Source: Actinophytocola sp963825445
GTDB lineage: Bacteria; Actinomycetota; Actinomycetes; Mycobacteriales; Pseudonocardiaceae
Direction: 5' to 3'
DNA: 64,000 bases
NCBI GenBank assembly: GCA_963825445.1
Contig: CAWGTM010000011.1
Span: 1-64,000 of the forward strand
A model generated the notes under the pieces. The model was not told the origin of the DNA and searched no databases. It saw only the letters and a program-made list of their open reading frames with translations. A program made the translations under genes and the position numbers. This document shows positions 27,331 to 35,903 of this stretch, one piece after another (the stretch's first letter is position 1; the number at the start of each line of letters is the position of its first letter).

Positions 27331-29169
27331 TCAGTCGGGAACCGGCAGGTCGAGAGTCCTGGTCCGGCCGGCAACCACCGGTACCGGGCGCGGATAGCGC
27401 GCGACATCTGTGCCGCTGATCCCTAGATAGTCGATCCAGATCTTCTGGGTGGCAAGCCCTCGAAGCTCGTACTCGGCCGCGCCCCGAACTATCCCGCGTG
27501 GGCCGGCGATGTCCCCGGTCCGGGTATTGGTGGCGACGACGGTGACGTACTGGTTCGGTAGGTCAGCGCCCAGCACCGTTCCGACGACCTTCCCGGCGAG
27601 CGGGAGCCTCGCGTCGGCCGTGGTCGACCCTCCCGCCTGTACCGCGACCGGCGTCGCGGCGAACCGGTCGGCCACGTTGCCCGACCAGACCCACGCGTGG
27701 GTCCCCGACATGTCCGGGTACTCGACCGGCCACTGGTACGGGCCGAGTCCGTCGATCCGGTACTGCCCGTCGGTCTGGGAGCAGAGTGTCTCGATCGCGC
27801 CCATGCCATCGTCGAAGACCGGTGTCACCGACGCGCACACACCCTCCACGGGCGCGTCGCCGTTGGCGGACCGCACGGTGCCGGTGATCGAGCCCGCGCC
27901 GTCGAGCTTGATCGGGATCTCGGTGGTCTCGCCGTGCACCGCCTCGAACAGCCGCGCCTGCCGCGGATCACCGACGCCACCGGTCGCACCGACCCACTGC
28001 GCGCCGAGGCTGCCGTCGCGGACGTAGGCGAAGACCCGGTACCGGCCGGCCCAGTACCGCCCAAGCCGGATCGTGCCGTCGGCATCGCTGCAGTGCTGGC
28101 TGGGCGCGACCGAGTTCGTCTCCTCGTCCACCACGGACACGCAGGTGTCGGCCACTGGCTCACCGGTGGCCGCGTCCCGAACGGTGAACCTGAGTACGGA
28201 TTCCTTGAGCAGATCCCCCGTGATCGTCGTGGTCTGCCCGTCGGTGACCACGATGTCGTCGACTCCGCCGTAGTTGTACCCGTCGGGCGGCGAGATCGAC
28301 ACCGTGTAGGTGCCGATGCGGACGTTCTCAAAACGAGTCTTGCCATCGGCGTCGGTGCAGCCGAAAAAGAACTGTGGTCCGGAGCTGCTGCTGACGCACG
28401 CATCCGCGATCGGCTCGGCTGTCTGTCCGTCGACCACCGTGATCTCGACGTTCCCGGCGGGGAACGCCACCTCGGTCATCGAGGTGTCCTGATTGGCGTG
28501 CACCTCGAAGGTCTGGGCCGCGTCGAACTCGTACTCGTTCTTCTGGTGCGCCCACTGCGCGCTGCCACCTGGTCTGGTGAAGAGCAGCTTGTAGCCGCCG
28601 GTGACCAGATCGGGGAAGTGAAACTCCCCGTTGGCGTCCGTGGCGGTGTCATCGACCTGGTTCTGGTCCGCCCGATAAACCTGGACCAACGAGTTGGCGA
28701 TAGGCGCGCCGGACGCGGTCTGGAAGCGGCCGGACAACGAGCCGTACTCGATCGGGGTGAGCGCGAACGAGGCGGTACCGGGAGACGGCACCGGGTCCGC
28801 TTCCCAGGAGTCGGCCTTGCCGAAAGCCCACTGTTCGATCATCTGGTACGCCAGAGCGCGGAGCCGGTACTCCCCCTCCGGCAGCGAGGAGATCTCGTAG
28901 TGGCCGGACTCGTCGGTGGAGGCATCACCGGCCCAGCCGTTGTCCGAGTAGGCGACCACCTGCGCATTGGCGATCGGCTCTCCCGTGTGCGCGTTGGTGA
29001 TGATTCCGTCGATACCGCCTGGACTGGCGGTTGCCGGTGCGACCAGCCCGAACAACAGTGTCGCGGCAACGCTGGTTGCCGCGACGACCGTTCGACCAAC
29101 AGTTCTTCGTATGCTCCCGGACAAGCGTTTCTCCCGTCCCCTCAGAGGCCGCGCGATGAGCGCGGTCAC
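27331..29169 (-). CDS. Secreted protein with carboxypeptidase-regulatory/Cna-B-like repeats
   Basis: 612 residues starting with GTG. A signal peptide ends near GLVAPATASPG. It is followed by about seven tandem transthyretin-like modules, each with the pattern GTxxxxxTGEPIANAxVxAY...TDESGHYEISSLPEGEYRL. Examples are GIDGIITNAHTGEPIANAQV, VEITVVDGQTAEPIADACV, LRFTVRDAATGEPVADTCVS and SITGTVRSANGDAPVEGVCA. Modules in the middle contain paired cysteines that could make internal disulfides. No LPxTG sorting signal or catalytic motif was seen, so it is probably secreted or loosely wall-bound. A structural or adhesive role is inferred. The gene stands alone between two hairpins. Confidence 0.78.
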   Translation of the reverse strand: MTALIARPLRGREKRLSGSIRRTVGRTVVAATSVAATLLFGLVAPATASPGGIDGIITNAHTGEPIANAQVVAYSDNGWAGDASTDESGHYEISSLPEGEYRLRALAYQMIEQWAFGKADSWEADPVPSPGTASFALTPIEYGSLSGRFQTASGAPIANSLVQVYRADQNQVDDTATDANGEFHFPDLVTGGYKLLFTRPGGSAQWAHQKNEYEFDAAQTFEVHANQDTSMTEVAFPAGNVEITVVDGQTAEPIADACVSSSSGPQFFFGCTDADGKTRFENVRIGTYTVSISPPDGYNYGGVDDIVVTDGQTTTITGDLLKESVLRFTVRDAATGEPVADTCVSVVDEETNSVAPSQHCSDADGTIRLGRYWAGRYRVFAYVRDGSLGAQWVGATGGVGDPRQARLFEAVHGETTEIPIKLDGAGSITGTVRSANGDAPVEGVCASVTPVFDDGMGAIETLCSQTDGQYRIDGLGPYQWPVEYPDMSGTHAWVWSGNVADRFAATPVAVQAGGSTTADARLPLAGKVVGTVLGADLPNQYVTVVATNTRTGDIAGPRGIVRGAAEYELRGLATQKIWIDYLGISGTDVARYPRPVPVVAGRTRTLDLPVPD

Positions 29170-29198
29170 CTCAATTATCGGGAATGGGAGGCGAAACC

Positions 29199-29224
29199 GG
29201 GCACGCAGTTTTGAAGCTGCGTGC
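29199..29224 (-). terminator. Hairpin after the alpha-galactosidase gene
   Basis: GGCACGCAG (29199-29207) pairs with CTGCGTGCC (29216-29224). It is a few bases downstream of the GH36 stop at 29228 and upstream of the next minus-strand gene, so it probably ends the transporter operon. Confidence 0.6.
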
Positions 29225-29227
29225 CGG

Positions 29228-31327
29228 TCATTCCGCCGTGAGTTCCACCAGCCACGCCTGCTCCGGGCCGAGAATGGGTGGGCGGACGCCGATCTCCGAC
29301 AGGACGCGCCCGGTCAGGACCGTGCCCTCCTCGGCCCACGCCGGGTGGCCGGAGTTCGTGAACGGCTGGCCCGCGGGGGCAACGGCGCGGACGCGGTACC
29401 GGCGCGCCGGGTCGAGACCCGGCATGCGCAGGGGCGCGGGGACCGTCCTGGCCGAGCTGGTGAGCTGCACGTACGCGAAAACCGCGCCCTCCGGGGCGAC
29501 CACGCCGTGGACGTACGCCGACGGGTCCGGGTGGTCCACGCGCACCACGGCGCCGGAGTGCAGCAGCGCGCGGGTGCGGCGGTAGAACGCCACCATGCCG
29601 GCCAGGGCGTCCTGTTCGGCGGGCGACGCCGACGCGATGTCCCACTCGATGCCGAAGTGGCCGAACAACGCGGTGGCCGCGCGGAACGACAGGTCCTGGG
29701 TGCGGCCGGTGGTGTGCGCCCGCGGCGGGCCGACGTGCGCGCCGATCAGTTCCGGGGGCAGCAGCAGTGCCGTCCAGCGTTGGATGGTCTGGCGCTCGAG
29801 GGCGTCGTTGCAGTCGCTCGCCCACACACGGTCCGTGCGGGCCAGGATCTCCAGGTCGACGCGGCCGCCACCACCCGCGCAGCTCTCGATCTCGACGCCC
29901 GGGTGCCGCGACCGAAGCTCGTCGAACAGCCGGTACGCCGCCAGCGTTTGCCCGTGGACGCCCGCCCGATCGCCGTGGCCGGCGGCGATCAGGTCGCGGT
30001 TGTGGTCCCACTTGAGGAACGCGATGTCGTTGTCCCGCAGCAACTCGTCGAGCCGCTCGAGGATGTACGCGTACGCCTCCGGCACCCCGAGGTCCAAGAC
30101 CTGCTGGTTGCGTTGCAGGGGCGGCAGCACGCCGTCGCCGGGGCCGAGCACCCAGTCCGGGTGCGCGCGGAACAGGTCGGAGTCCGGGTTGATCATCTCG
30201 GGTTCGACCCAGATGCCGAACTCCATGCCCAGGCCGGTCACGTGCGAGATCAGCGGCGCGAGCCCGTCGGGCCACACGGTCTCGTCGACGTACCAGTCGC
30301 CCAGGCCCGCGTTGTCGCTGCGCCGGTGACGGAACCAGCCGTCGTCCAGGACGAACCGTTCCACGCCGACGCGGGCGGCCACGTCGGCCAGGCCGCGCAA
30401 CCGATCCAGGTCGTGGTCGAAGTACACGGCCTCCCAGGTGTTCAGCACCACCGGCCGTGGCCGCGTCGGATGCGACGGGCGGGTCCGCATCCACTGGTGG
30501 AACGCCGCGCTCACCCCGTCGATGCCCTCGGGGCTGTAGGCCGCGTACACCCACGGCGTCGCGTACTCCTCCCCCGGCGCCAGGATGACCTCGCCGCTGG
30601 ACAGCAACTCACCGCCGCCGAGCGTGCCCCGGCCCTCGTGCACGCGCTCGGCGAACGTCACGTGGTTGCCGCTCCACGCCACGTGGACGGCCCACACCTC
30701 ACCCGTGCGGAACCCGAAACCGTGGGTGCCGGCCAGGATCGCGGGGGTGGCGTCGTGACCCGTCCTGCCGCGGCGGCTCTCGCGCACCACCGACCCGAAG
30801 TCGAACGGCCGCCGCTGCGGGTGCCGTTCCCTGATCCACTTGCCGGTGAAGTCCATCAGCTCCGCGGCCTGCGCGGGCACCGGCAGCGTGGCCTCCAGAC
30901 CGTCCACGATGTACGGCGACGCCCCGAGGTTCGTGACCTGGTGCCGAATCCGCAGCACCCCGGAAAGCGTCAGCTCCACAGTGGACACAAGACGCAATCC
31001 GGCATCCTCGGCCGTGAACTCCGCCGACGTGTCCGTGACCGAACGGTCCACCAGCCTGAACTCGCTCGTCCAACCAGGACCGGACCGATGCCCGCGCAGC
31101 CCCGGCCGACCCGGGTATCCGGTACTCGACTGCGGGAGCAGCGCCAACGGCGCCGGCTCGTTCGGCATGTTCGGCCCGACGAGCGTGCCCGTCACCTCGG
31201 CGAGGGCCACGAGGTCCTCTTCGGACAGCTCGCCGAGCGGACGACCCCAGTGCAGGAGCACGGGAAGTCCGTCCTCCCTCGAGTCGATGACCACGCTGAC
31301 CGTGTCGCTTCGCAGGTGGGCGATCAT
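29228..31327 (-). CDS. GH36 alpha-galactosidase
   Basis: A 699-residue cytoplasmic enzyme of normal GH36 length that releases terminal alpha-galactose from melibiose/raffinose-type sugars. The N-terminal beta-supersandwich contains YPGRPGLRGHRSG and FRLVDRSV. The barrel shows LNTWEAVYFDHDLDRLRGLA, FVLDDGWFRHRRSDN, FGIWVEPEMINPDSDLFRAH and the nucleophile loop FLKWDHNRDL (about residue 440), then ASDCNDALER (about residue 503), the likely acid/base. ESCAGGGGRVDLE is the C-x(3)-G-x-G-R substrate-binding motif. Its start overlaps the stop of the upstream permease by four bases, so it is translated with the ABC transporter. Confidence 0.94.
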   Translation of the reverse strand: MIAHLRSDTVSVVIDSREDGLPVLLHWGRPLGELSEEDLVALAEVTGTLVGPNMPNEPAPLALLPQSSTGYPGRPGLRGHRSGPGWTSEFRLVDRSVTDTSAEFTAEDAGLRLVSTVELTLSGVLRIRHQVTNLGASPYIVDGLEATLPVPAQAAELMDFTGKWIRERHPQRRPFDFGSVVRESRRGRTGHDATPAILAGTHGFGFRTGEVWAVHVAWSGNHVTFAERVHEGRGTLGGGELLSSGEVILAPGEEYATPWVYAAYSPEGIDGVSAAFHQWMRTRPSHPTRPRPVVLNTWEAVYFDHDLDRLRGLADVAARVGVERFVLDDGWFRHRRSDNAGLGDWYVDETVWPDGLAPLISHVTGLGMEFGIWVEPEMINPDSDLFRAHPDWVLGPGDGVLPPLQRNQQVLDLGVPEAYAYILERLDELLRDNDIAFLKWDHNRDLIAAGHGDRAGVHGQTLAAYRLFDELRSRHPGVEIESCAGGGGRVDLEILARTDRVWASDCNDALERQTIQRWTALLLPPELIGAHVGPPRAHTTGRTQDLSFRAATALFGHFGIEWDIASASPAEQDALAGMVAFYRRTRALLHSGAVVRVDHPDPSAYVHGVVAPEGAVFAYVQLTSSARTVPAPLRMPGLDPARRYRVRAVAPAGQPFTNSGHPAWAEEGTVLTGRVLSEIGVRPPILGPEQAWLVELTAE

Positions 31328-32223
31328 CCCTTGGTGGCTCCCAGAGTGAGGCCGGCACGCAGGTGCCGTTGCAGCAGGAAGAAGATGATCAACGTCGGGA
31401 TCGCGACGATGATCGATCCGGCGGACAGCAGGTTGTAGTCGGTGAAGAACTGGCCACGCAGGTTCTGCAGCGAGCTGGTCACCGGGAACTTGTCACCGGT
31501 CCGCATGAACGCCACGGCCCAGAAGAAGTCGTTGTACACCCACGTGATCTCGAGCGTGGCGAGCGCGGCGAGCGCCGGCCGGCACAGCGGCAGCACCACC
31601 TGCCAGAACTGGCGGATCACCCCGGCACCGTCCACGAGAGCCGCCTCGGTGAGTTCCTTCGGCAGCGCCTTCATGTAGTTGCTCAGCACGAACGTGCAGA
31701 ACCCCGTCTGGAACGCCACGTTCACGGCGATCACCGCGTAGTACGTGTCGTACAGCGTGCCCGACTCACTGAACCAGTACGGCACCTCGATGTTCAGGAA
31801 GACCCGGAACAGCGGGATCAGCAACGCCTGCTGCGGCAACAGGTTCGCCGCGGTGAACAGACCGAGCAGGGTCAGGTTGAACTTGAAGCTGAACCGGGCG
31901 AGCACGAACGCGGCCGACGACGACAGCAGCAGCGTGATCACCACCGACGGGACGGTGATCACGGCCGAGTTGTAGAAGGTCTGCTCGAAGTTGCCGCGCT
32001 CCCAGGCCTCCACGTAGTTCTGGAACGTGAAGCCACCGAAGGAGAAGTAGCCGTTGGCCGACGTGAAACTGTAGTCCCGCAACGAGTTGTACAGCGCCCA
32101 CGCCAGCGGGAACAGCCAGCCGAGCGCCATCACCGCCAGGAACACCCGCAGCACGATCTTGCCGGGTGTCAGCTTGGGTTTGCGCGGCGCCGGCGGCACC
32201 CGCTTCTCTGCGGTGACGGTCAT
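31324..32223 (-). CDS. Sugar ABC transporter permease, MalG type
   Basis: 299 residues with six predicted membrane segments after a basic N-terminus (RVPPAPRKPKLTPGK). The EAA loop that contacts the ATPase reads ELTEAALVDGAGVIRQFWQVVLPLCRPALA. The C-terminus carries LIIFFLLQRHLRAGLTLGATKG, the usual end of CUT1-family MalG-like permeases. Its ATG overlaps the stop of the previous permease. It imports an alpha-galactoside or related oligosaccharide, judged from the adjoining GH36 enzyme. No ATPase gene is in the operon, so a shared MsiK/MsmX-type ATPase elsewhere must energise it. Confidence 0.92.
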   Translation of the reverse strand: MTVTAEKRVPPAPRKPKLTPGKIVLRVFLAVMALGWLFPLAWALYNSLRDYSFTSANGYFSFGGFTFQNYVEAWERGNFEQTFYNSAVITVPSVVITLLLSSSAAFVLARFSFKFNLTLLGLFTAANLLPQQALLIPLFRVFLNIEVPYWFSESGTLYDTYYAVIAVNVAFQTGFCTFVLSNYMKALPKELTEAALVDGAGVIRQFWQVVLPLCRPALAALATLEITWVYNDFFWAVAFMRTGDKFPVTSSLQNLRGQFFTDYNLLSAGSIIVAIPTLIIFFLLQRHLRAGLTLGATKG

Positions 32224-33146
32224 TGGCGTTGCTCCCGCATGACCTGGAACAGGTAGATGGCGATGAACACGGTCGAGATGGCGATCATGATGGTGGCGAG
32301 CGCCGAACCGAAGCCGACGCGGCTGGCCTCACCGATCACGTTCTGCGTCACGAGTGTGGAGATCAGCTCCAGGCCGTTTCTGCCCTTGTTGACCACCCAG
32401 ACCAGGTCGAACGCCCGCAACGACTCGATCACCGTGATCACCAGGATGATGATGTTCACCGGGCGCATCACCGGCCACACGACCTGGAAGAACGTGCGGA
32501 ACTCGCCGGCGCCGTCCACCGCGGCCGCCTCACGCAGCGCGGGATCCACGGACTTCAGGCCCGCCAGGTACAGCAGCATGATGTAGCCGGTGTGCCGCCA
32601 GCCGGCCGCCACCAGCACGGCCCACAGGTTGATGTCCGGGTCGCCGTACCAGTCGATCGACGTGCCGAACACCGAGTTCAGCAGGCCCTGGTCGCGGGAG
32701 TAGATGAGCTGCCAGATGAAGCCGACGAGCGCGAGTGACAGCACGACCGGCATGAAGAAGATGCTCTGGTAGATCTTGCTGCCACGCAGTTCCCGGTCGA
32801 GCAGGACGGCCAGGAAGATGCCGAGCAGCGTCGGCCCGAAGAAGAACACCACGAGCCAGACCAGGTTGTGCTGGATGGCCGGGAAGAACGGCGGGTAGAT
32901 GGTGGTGACGTCGACGTAGTTCTCGCCGCCGATGAACTCGATGTCCGCGAGGTCGCCGATGCCGTTCCAGTCGGTGAACGACAGCAGGATGGTGCCGATC
33001 GCCGGCAGCCACACCAGCCCGATCACGATCAGCGCCGGGATCCCGGCCATCAGGGCCAGGACGAGCACGTCGCGACGGGTGAGCAGCCGCCGCGAGGACG
33101 CACGCGACCGCGTGCGTCCCTTCTGCCGGGTCACCACATCAACCAC
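32220..33146 (-). CDS. Sugar ABC transporter permease, MalF type
   Basis: 308 residues with six membrane segments, starting after the basic stretch RQKGRTRSRASSRRLLTRRD. The periplasmic loop IEFIGGENYVDVTTIYPPF is typical of CUT1 MalF/UgpA-like proteins, and the EAA motif reads LREAAAVDGAGEFRTFFQVVWPVMRPVN. The start GTG (33146) overlaps the stop of the binding-protein gene. It is the second of four genes in the binding protein - MalF - MalG - GH36 operon. Confidence 0.92.
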   Translation of the reverse strand: MVDVVTRQKGRTRSRASSRRLLTRRDVLVLALMAGIPALIVIGLVWLPAIGTILLSFTDWNGIGDLADIEFIGGENYVDVTTIYPPFFPAIQHNLVWLVVFFFGPTLLGIFLAVLLDRELRGSKIYQSIFFMPVVLSLALVGFIWQLIYSRDQGLLNSVFGTSIDWYGDPDINLWAVLVAAGWRHTGYIMLLYLAGLKSVDPALREAAAVDGAGEFRTFFQVVWPVMRPVNIIILVITVIESLRAFDLVWVVNKGRNGLELISTLVTQNVIGEASRVGFGSALATIMIAISTVFIAIYLFQVMREQRQ

Positions 33147-34437
33147 CGAAGATCGAGGCCTTCTGCTCCTCGATGCTGTTCGTGAGCCCGTCGATGTCGT
33201 CGGGGTTGCGGATGAACTCCTGGATCGACGGGATCATCACGGTGGAGGCGAAGTCCGGGCGGGTGTCGCGGTCGAGGAACTGGGAGATCGACTGGGCACC
33301 GCTGACCAGCTCGGCGCTCTTCTGCTGCAGCGCGGTGTAGCCCGACGTGTCGGCGTCGTTGTGCGCGGCCACGTTGTTCGGGTCGACGCCGAGGTAGGTC
33401 GCCTCCGCCTCGGCGCTGCCGAGGTACTTCAGGAACTCCTTGGCGCCTTCCTCGTTGCGCGGGTCGGCCGACATCATCCAGCCGTCGATGGGCGCCTCGA
33501 CCGCGTCCGCCCCGATCGCGGTGTCCATCTCGGGGAACGGGAAGAAGTCCAGGTCGTCGCGGTCGGCACCCTCGGTCAGCTGGTTGCCGCAAAACAGGCC
33601 GGAGACGTACATCCCGGACTGCTTGCCCTGGATGGTCTGCATGGCCTCCTGCCAGGTCCGCCCGAGGGAGTCCGGCTGGTGGTAGGGCAGCAGGCCGCGC
33701 CAGGCGTCGAACACGGACTTGACCTCGGCGCTGTTCCAGGCCTTCTCACCGGCCATGAGGTCGCGGTGGAACTCGTAGCCGTTCAGCCGCATGTTGAGGT
33801 AGTCGAACGTGCCCATGGCGGGCCAGCCGTCCTTGTCGCCGAACGCGATCGGGACGAGGCCGTCGGTCTGCATCTTCTTGGCCAGCGCCGTGAAGTCGTC
33901 GAAGGTGGCCGGCGGGGCGTAGCCGCGCTCGGCGAACAGGCTCGGCCGGTAGAACACGGCCCACGGGTAGTAGTAGAACGGCACGAAGTACTGCTTGCCG
34001 TCGGCGGCCGTCGACTGGGCCTTCATGGCCTCGGAGAAGCCGGAGCCGATGTCGGACCACACGTCGCTGATGTCACCGACCAGGCCGTCCTTCGCGAAGA
34101 ACTGCATGCGGTAGCCGGCGAACCAGCTGAACACGTCGTCCGCGCCACCCTGCAGGTAGCTGTTGATGTTCTCCTGGAACGAGTTGTGGTCGACCGTGTT
34201 GATGGCGATCTCGCCGCCCTTGTAGGCCTTGACCACGGCGGCCAGTGCCTCCTTGGGCACCTCGTCGGAGAAGTTCGAGCCGAACTTCACGGCGCCACCG
34301 CTGTCCCCGCCGGAGCCGTCGCCACAACCGGCGAGGCCGGCGAGTGCCCCCGCACCCAGCATCCCCTTCAGAAGCGTGCGACGCCGCACGGCCATCGCGG
34401 AGATACCACCGGTACCGAACGAACGAGGGCTCATCAT
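33139..34437 (-). CDS. Sugar ABC transporter substrate-binding lipoprotein
   Basis: A 432-residue family-1 extracellular solute-binding protein. The N-terminus has a twin-arginine-like stretch (AVRRRTLLKGMLGAGALAGL) ending in the lipobox LAGLAGC, so it is an exported lipoprotein. A glycine/serine linker follows, then the ligand-binding domain with NSFQENINSYLQGGADDVFS, YFVPFYYYPWAVFYRPSLF and LGRTWQEAMQTIQGKQSGMY. AGGAGG lies nine bases before the ATG at 34437. It captures the oligosaccharide for the permeases encoded downstream. The upstream gap carries palindromes that may be operators. Confidence 0.93.
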   Translation of the reverse strand: MMSPRSFGTGGISAMAVRRRTLLKGMLGAGALAGLAGCGDGSGGDSGGAVKFGSNFSDEVPKEALAAVVKAYKGGEIAINTVDHNSFQENINSYLQGGADDVFSWFAGYRMQFFAKDGLVGDISDVWSDIGSGFSEAMKAQSTAADGKQYFVPFYYYPWAVFYRPSLFAERGYAPPATFDDFTALAKKMQTDGLVPIAFGDKDGWPAMGTFDYLNMRLNGYEFHRDLMAGEKAWNSAEVKSVFDAWRGLLPYHQPDSLGRTWQEAMQTIQGKQSGMYVSGLFCGNQLTEGADRDDLDFFPFPEMDTAIGADAVEAPIDGWMMSADPRNEEGAKEFLKYLGSAEAEATYLGVDPNNVAAHNDADTSGYTALQQKSAELVSGAQSISQFLDRDTRPDFASTVMIPSIQEFIRNPDDIDGLTNSIEEQKASIFGG

Positions 34438-34580
34438 TGTCGCGCCTCCTAGGGACCGCCGAACTGAACACTTGTGAACTTGTTCTTTCAGAAACAGACC
34501 CTGTACAACTGGGTCTCGCCTGTCAAGATGTCTGACCTAATTCCGGTACGCGATCGTGACACGCCGCCGTAACCCTGGGT

Positions 34581-34592
34581 TCATCCGGATGA
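34581..34592. promoter_or_regulatory. Palindrome TCATCCGGATGA
   Basis: A perfect 12-base palindrome flanked on both sides by the direct repeat CCCTGGGT, about 145 bases upstream of the binding-protein gene. The arrangement suggests a regulator site in the transporter promoter region. Confidence 0.4.
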
Positions 34593-34611
34593 GCCGACGT
34601 CACCCTGGGTA

Positions 34612-34624
34612 GACATCGGATGTA
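34612..34624. promoter_or_regulatory. Operator candidate shared with the fucosidase promoter
   Basis: GACATCGGATGTA differs at one end base from TACATCGGATGTA, the reverse complement of the palindrome at 18467-18479. Finding the same 12 bases upstream of two sugar-degradation operons 16 kb apart supports a common regulator, possibly of LacI, GntR or DeoR type. Confidence 0.45.
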
Positions 34625-34824
34625 TGGTGGGGTCTCATGGCCGTGTTCGGTCTTGCCGTTTTATGTTCAGCGTGGCTACGGTCATGTGCGCGATCCCTGT
34701 CCAGCAAGGAGGTCCGGCCAATGCTCCGACGAACCTCCCGCGCGGCGATCGGAGACCGGCTGGCTACGCTGTCGCACCGACCCGATGAGATCGACTCGCT
34801 CCGGGTCCCCGGGGGACGCGTCGG

Positions 34825-34913
34825 TGCGATGAAGCGCGGCCCCGGTGTTCACCGCACACCGGGGCCTGCCGGTGCGATGGAGGACGTGGTCACCGCCAGC
34901 GTCCTTCATCGCA
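34825..34913. ncRNA. Candidate structured RNA with nested stems
   Basis: An outer stem pairs TGCGATGAAG (34825-34834) with CTTCATCGCA (34904-34913), 10 perfect pairs 69 bases apart. Inside, GGCCCCGGTG (34838-34847) pairs with CACCGGGGCC (34857-34866), another 10 perfect pairs. A weaker third stem GGACG/CGTCC (34882-34904) overlaps the outer stem by one base. Together they form a three-way-junction-like shape. The strand is not known. It could be a cis-acting RNA or a small RNA of the galactoside locus. Confidence 0.35.
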
Positions 34914-35013
34914 TTCGGACTGCCCTCGCGGCACCGCACATCGCCGCACATTCCCCGCATGCCCGTACGGGGTGGTGGTCCGCCAGGCAGGATGCACGGT
35001 GGCACAGGAAAAC

Positions 35014-35031
35014 GGGGAGCGCAGGCTCCCC
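35014..35031. terminator. Short GC-rich hairpin upstream of deoR
   Basis: GGGGAGC (35014-35020) pairs perfectly with GCTCCCC (35025-35031) around a GCAG loop. Without a U-run this may be a terminator for a transcript of the region upstream, or part of a longer RNA fold with 34825-34913. Confidence 0.35.
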
Positions 35032-35057
35032 AATCCGACACGCGAGAACTGCGTCTT

Positions 35058-35085
35058 TTGTTGTTCGTTTGAGTCGGTTTATGAT
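35058..35085 (+). promoter_or_regulatory. Promoter of deoR-galT
   Basis: TTGTTG (35058-35063) and TATGAT (35080-35085) are separated by 16 bases in an unusually AT-rich stretch. The transcript would start about 30 bases before the ATG at 35121. The repeat TTTGTTGTTCGTTTGA nearby may be the autoregulatory DeoR site. Confidence 0.6.
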
Positions 35086-35120
35086 TGATTCGGACGCGAG
35101 GCCATCGGTTGGGAGAGGCA

Positions 35121-35903
35121 ATGCTGGCAGCGGAGAGGCAGGCCCGCATCGTGGCCGAGATCCACAAGCGGGGTGCCGTCCGGGTGATCGAGTTCGCGGA
35201 GATGCTCGGCGTCTCCGACATGACCATCCGGCGTGATCTGGACGCACTCGCCCAGCAGGGTCTCCTGGACAAGGTGCACGGCGGCGCCACGCGCCGGTCG
35301 GCCAGCACGGAGGAACCCGGTTTCGAGGCCAAGTCCTTACGGCAGCAGCCGGAGAAGGAGGCCATCGCCACCGCCGCGGCGGAGCTGATCTCCCCCGGTA
35401 CGGCCGTCGGGCTGTCCGCCGGCACCACCACGTGGGCGCTCGCCCACGCGCTGCGTGGCCTGGAGGGCCTGACCGTGGTCACCAACTCCATGCGGATCGC
35501 GGACGTGCTGCACGCGGGCCCGAGCACCGACCAGAACGTGGTGGTGGTCGGGGGCGTGCGGACCCCGTCCGACGCGCTCGTCGGACCGATCGCCGTGTCC
35601 GCGCTCGGGCAGTTGCACCTGGACGTCGTGTTCCTGGGCGTGCACGGCATGGCCGAGACCGCGGGCTTCACCACGCCGAACCTCCTGGAGGCCGACACCG
35701 ACCGCGCACTGGTGGCGGCCGGGCGGCGGCTCGTGGTGCTGGCCGACCACACGAAGTGGGGCACGGTCGGGCTGTCCACCATCGCGAGGCTCGGTGACGC
35801 GGACGTGGTGATCACCGACGACGGCCTGCCGTCGGAGGCGGTTGCCGTGCTCCACGAGCATGTGGACGACGTGCGGGTCGTCCAGGTCGAGGGCGCGCAG
35901 TGA
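35121..35903 (+). CDS. DeoR/GlpR-family transcriptional regulator
   Basis: 260 residues. The N-terminal helix-turn-helix reads ARIVAEIHKRGAVRVIEFAE then MLGVSDMTIRRDLDALAQQG, the classic DeoR signature. The C-terminal sugar-phosphate-binding domain shows PGTAVGLSAGTTTWALAHAL and ADTDRALVAAGRRLVVLADH. The ATG at 35121 has GGGAGAGG upstream. It overlaps galT by four bases (GTGA), so it is most likely a galactose-responsive repressor of deoR-galT and perhaps of the divergent transporter operon. The effector is probably a phosphorylated sugar, by family knowledge. Confidence 0.9.
   Translation: MLAAERQARIVAEIHKRGAVRVIEFAEMLGVSDMTIRRDLDALAQQGLLDKVHGGATRRSASTEEPGFEAKSLRQQPEKEAIATAAAELISPGTAVGLSAGTTTWALAHALRGLEGLTVVTNSMRIADVLHAGPSTDQNVVVVGGVRTPSDALVGPIAVSALGQLHLDVVFLGVHGMAETAGFTTPNLLEADTDRALVAAGRRLVVLADHTKWGTVGLSTIARLGDADVVITDDGLPSEAVAVLHEHVDDVRVVQVEGAQ

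Larger units (their letters stand above)
34438..35120. other. 683-base divergent control region between transporter operon and deoR
   Basis: No convincing gene is present. It holds GAACTTGTTC (34476-34485), an AGACCC/GGGTCT hairpin (34496-34516), the palindrome TCATCCGGATGA (34581-34592), two copies of CCCTGGGT (34573, 34603), an operator-like site at 34612, a set of nested stems at 34825-34913, a hairpin at 35014-35031 and a deoR promoter at 35058. An ORF from an ATG at 34721 has a good AAGGAGG but no recognisable protein features and runs antisense to nothing known. It is mentioned only as a weak possibility. Confidence 0.6.

Noticed and set aside
27697..29214. Long plus-strand ORF antisense to the surface repeat protein
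   Set aside because: It has arginine/valine/histidine-rich low-complexity composition typical of the reverse frame of GC-rich genes. The minus-strand frame has a signal peptide and clear repeats.
28967..31438. Plus-strand ORF of over 800 codons antisense to the alpha-galactosidase
   Set aside because: The opposite strand has all GH36 catalytic motifs; this frame shows no domain and is a shadow.
34721..35236. Protein-coding gene upstream of deoR with a good ribosome-binding site
   Set aside because: The residues show no domain or conserved pattern, the frame runs through the stems and the deoR start, and codon use is not gene-like.
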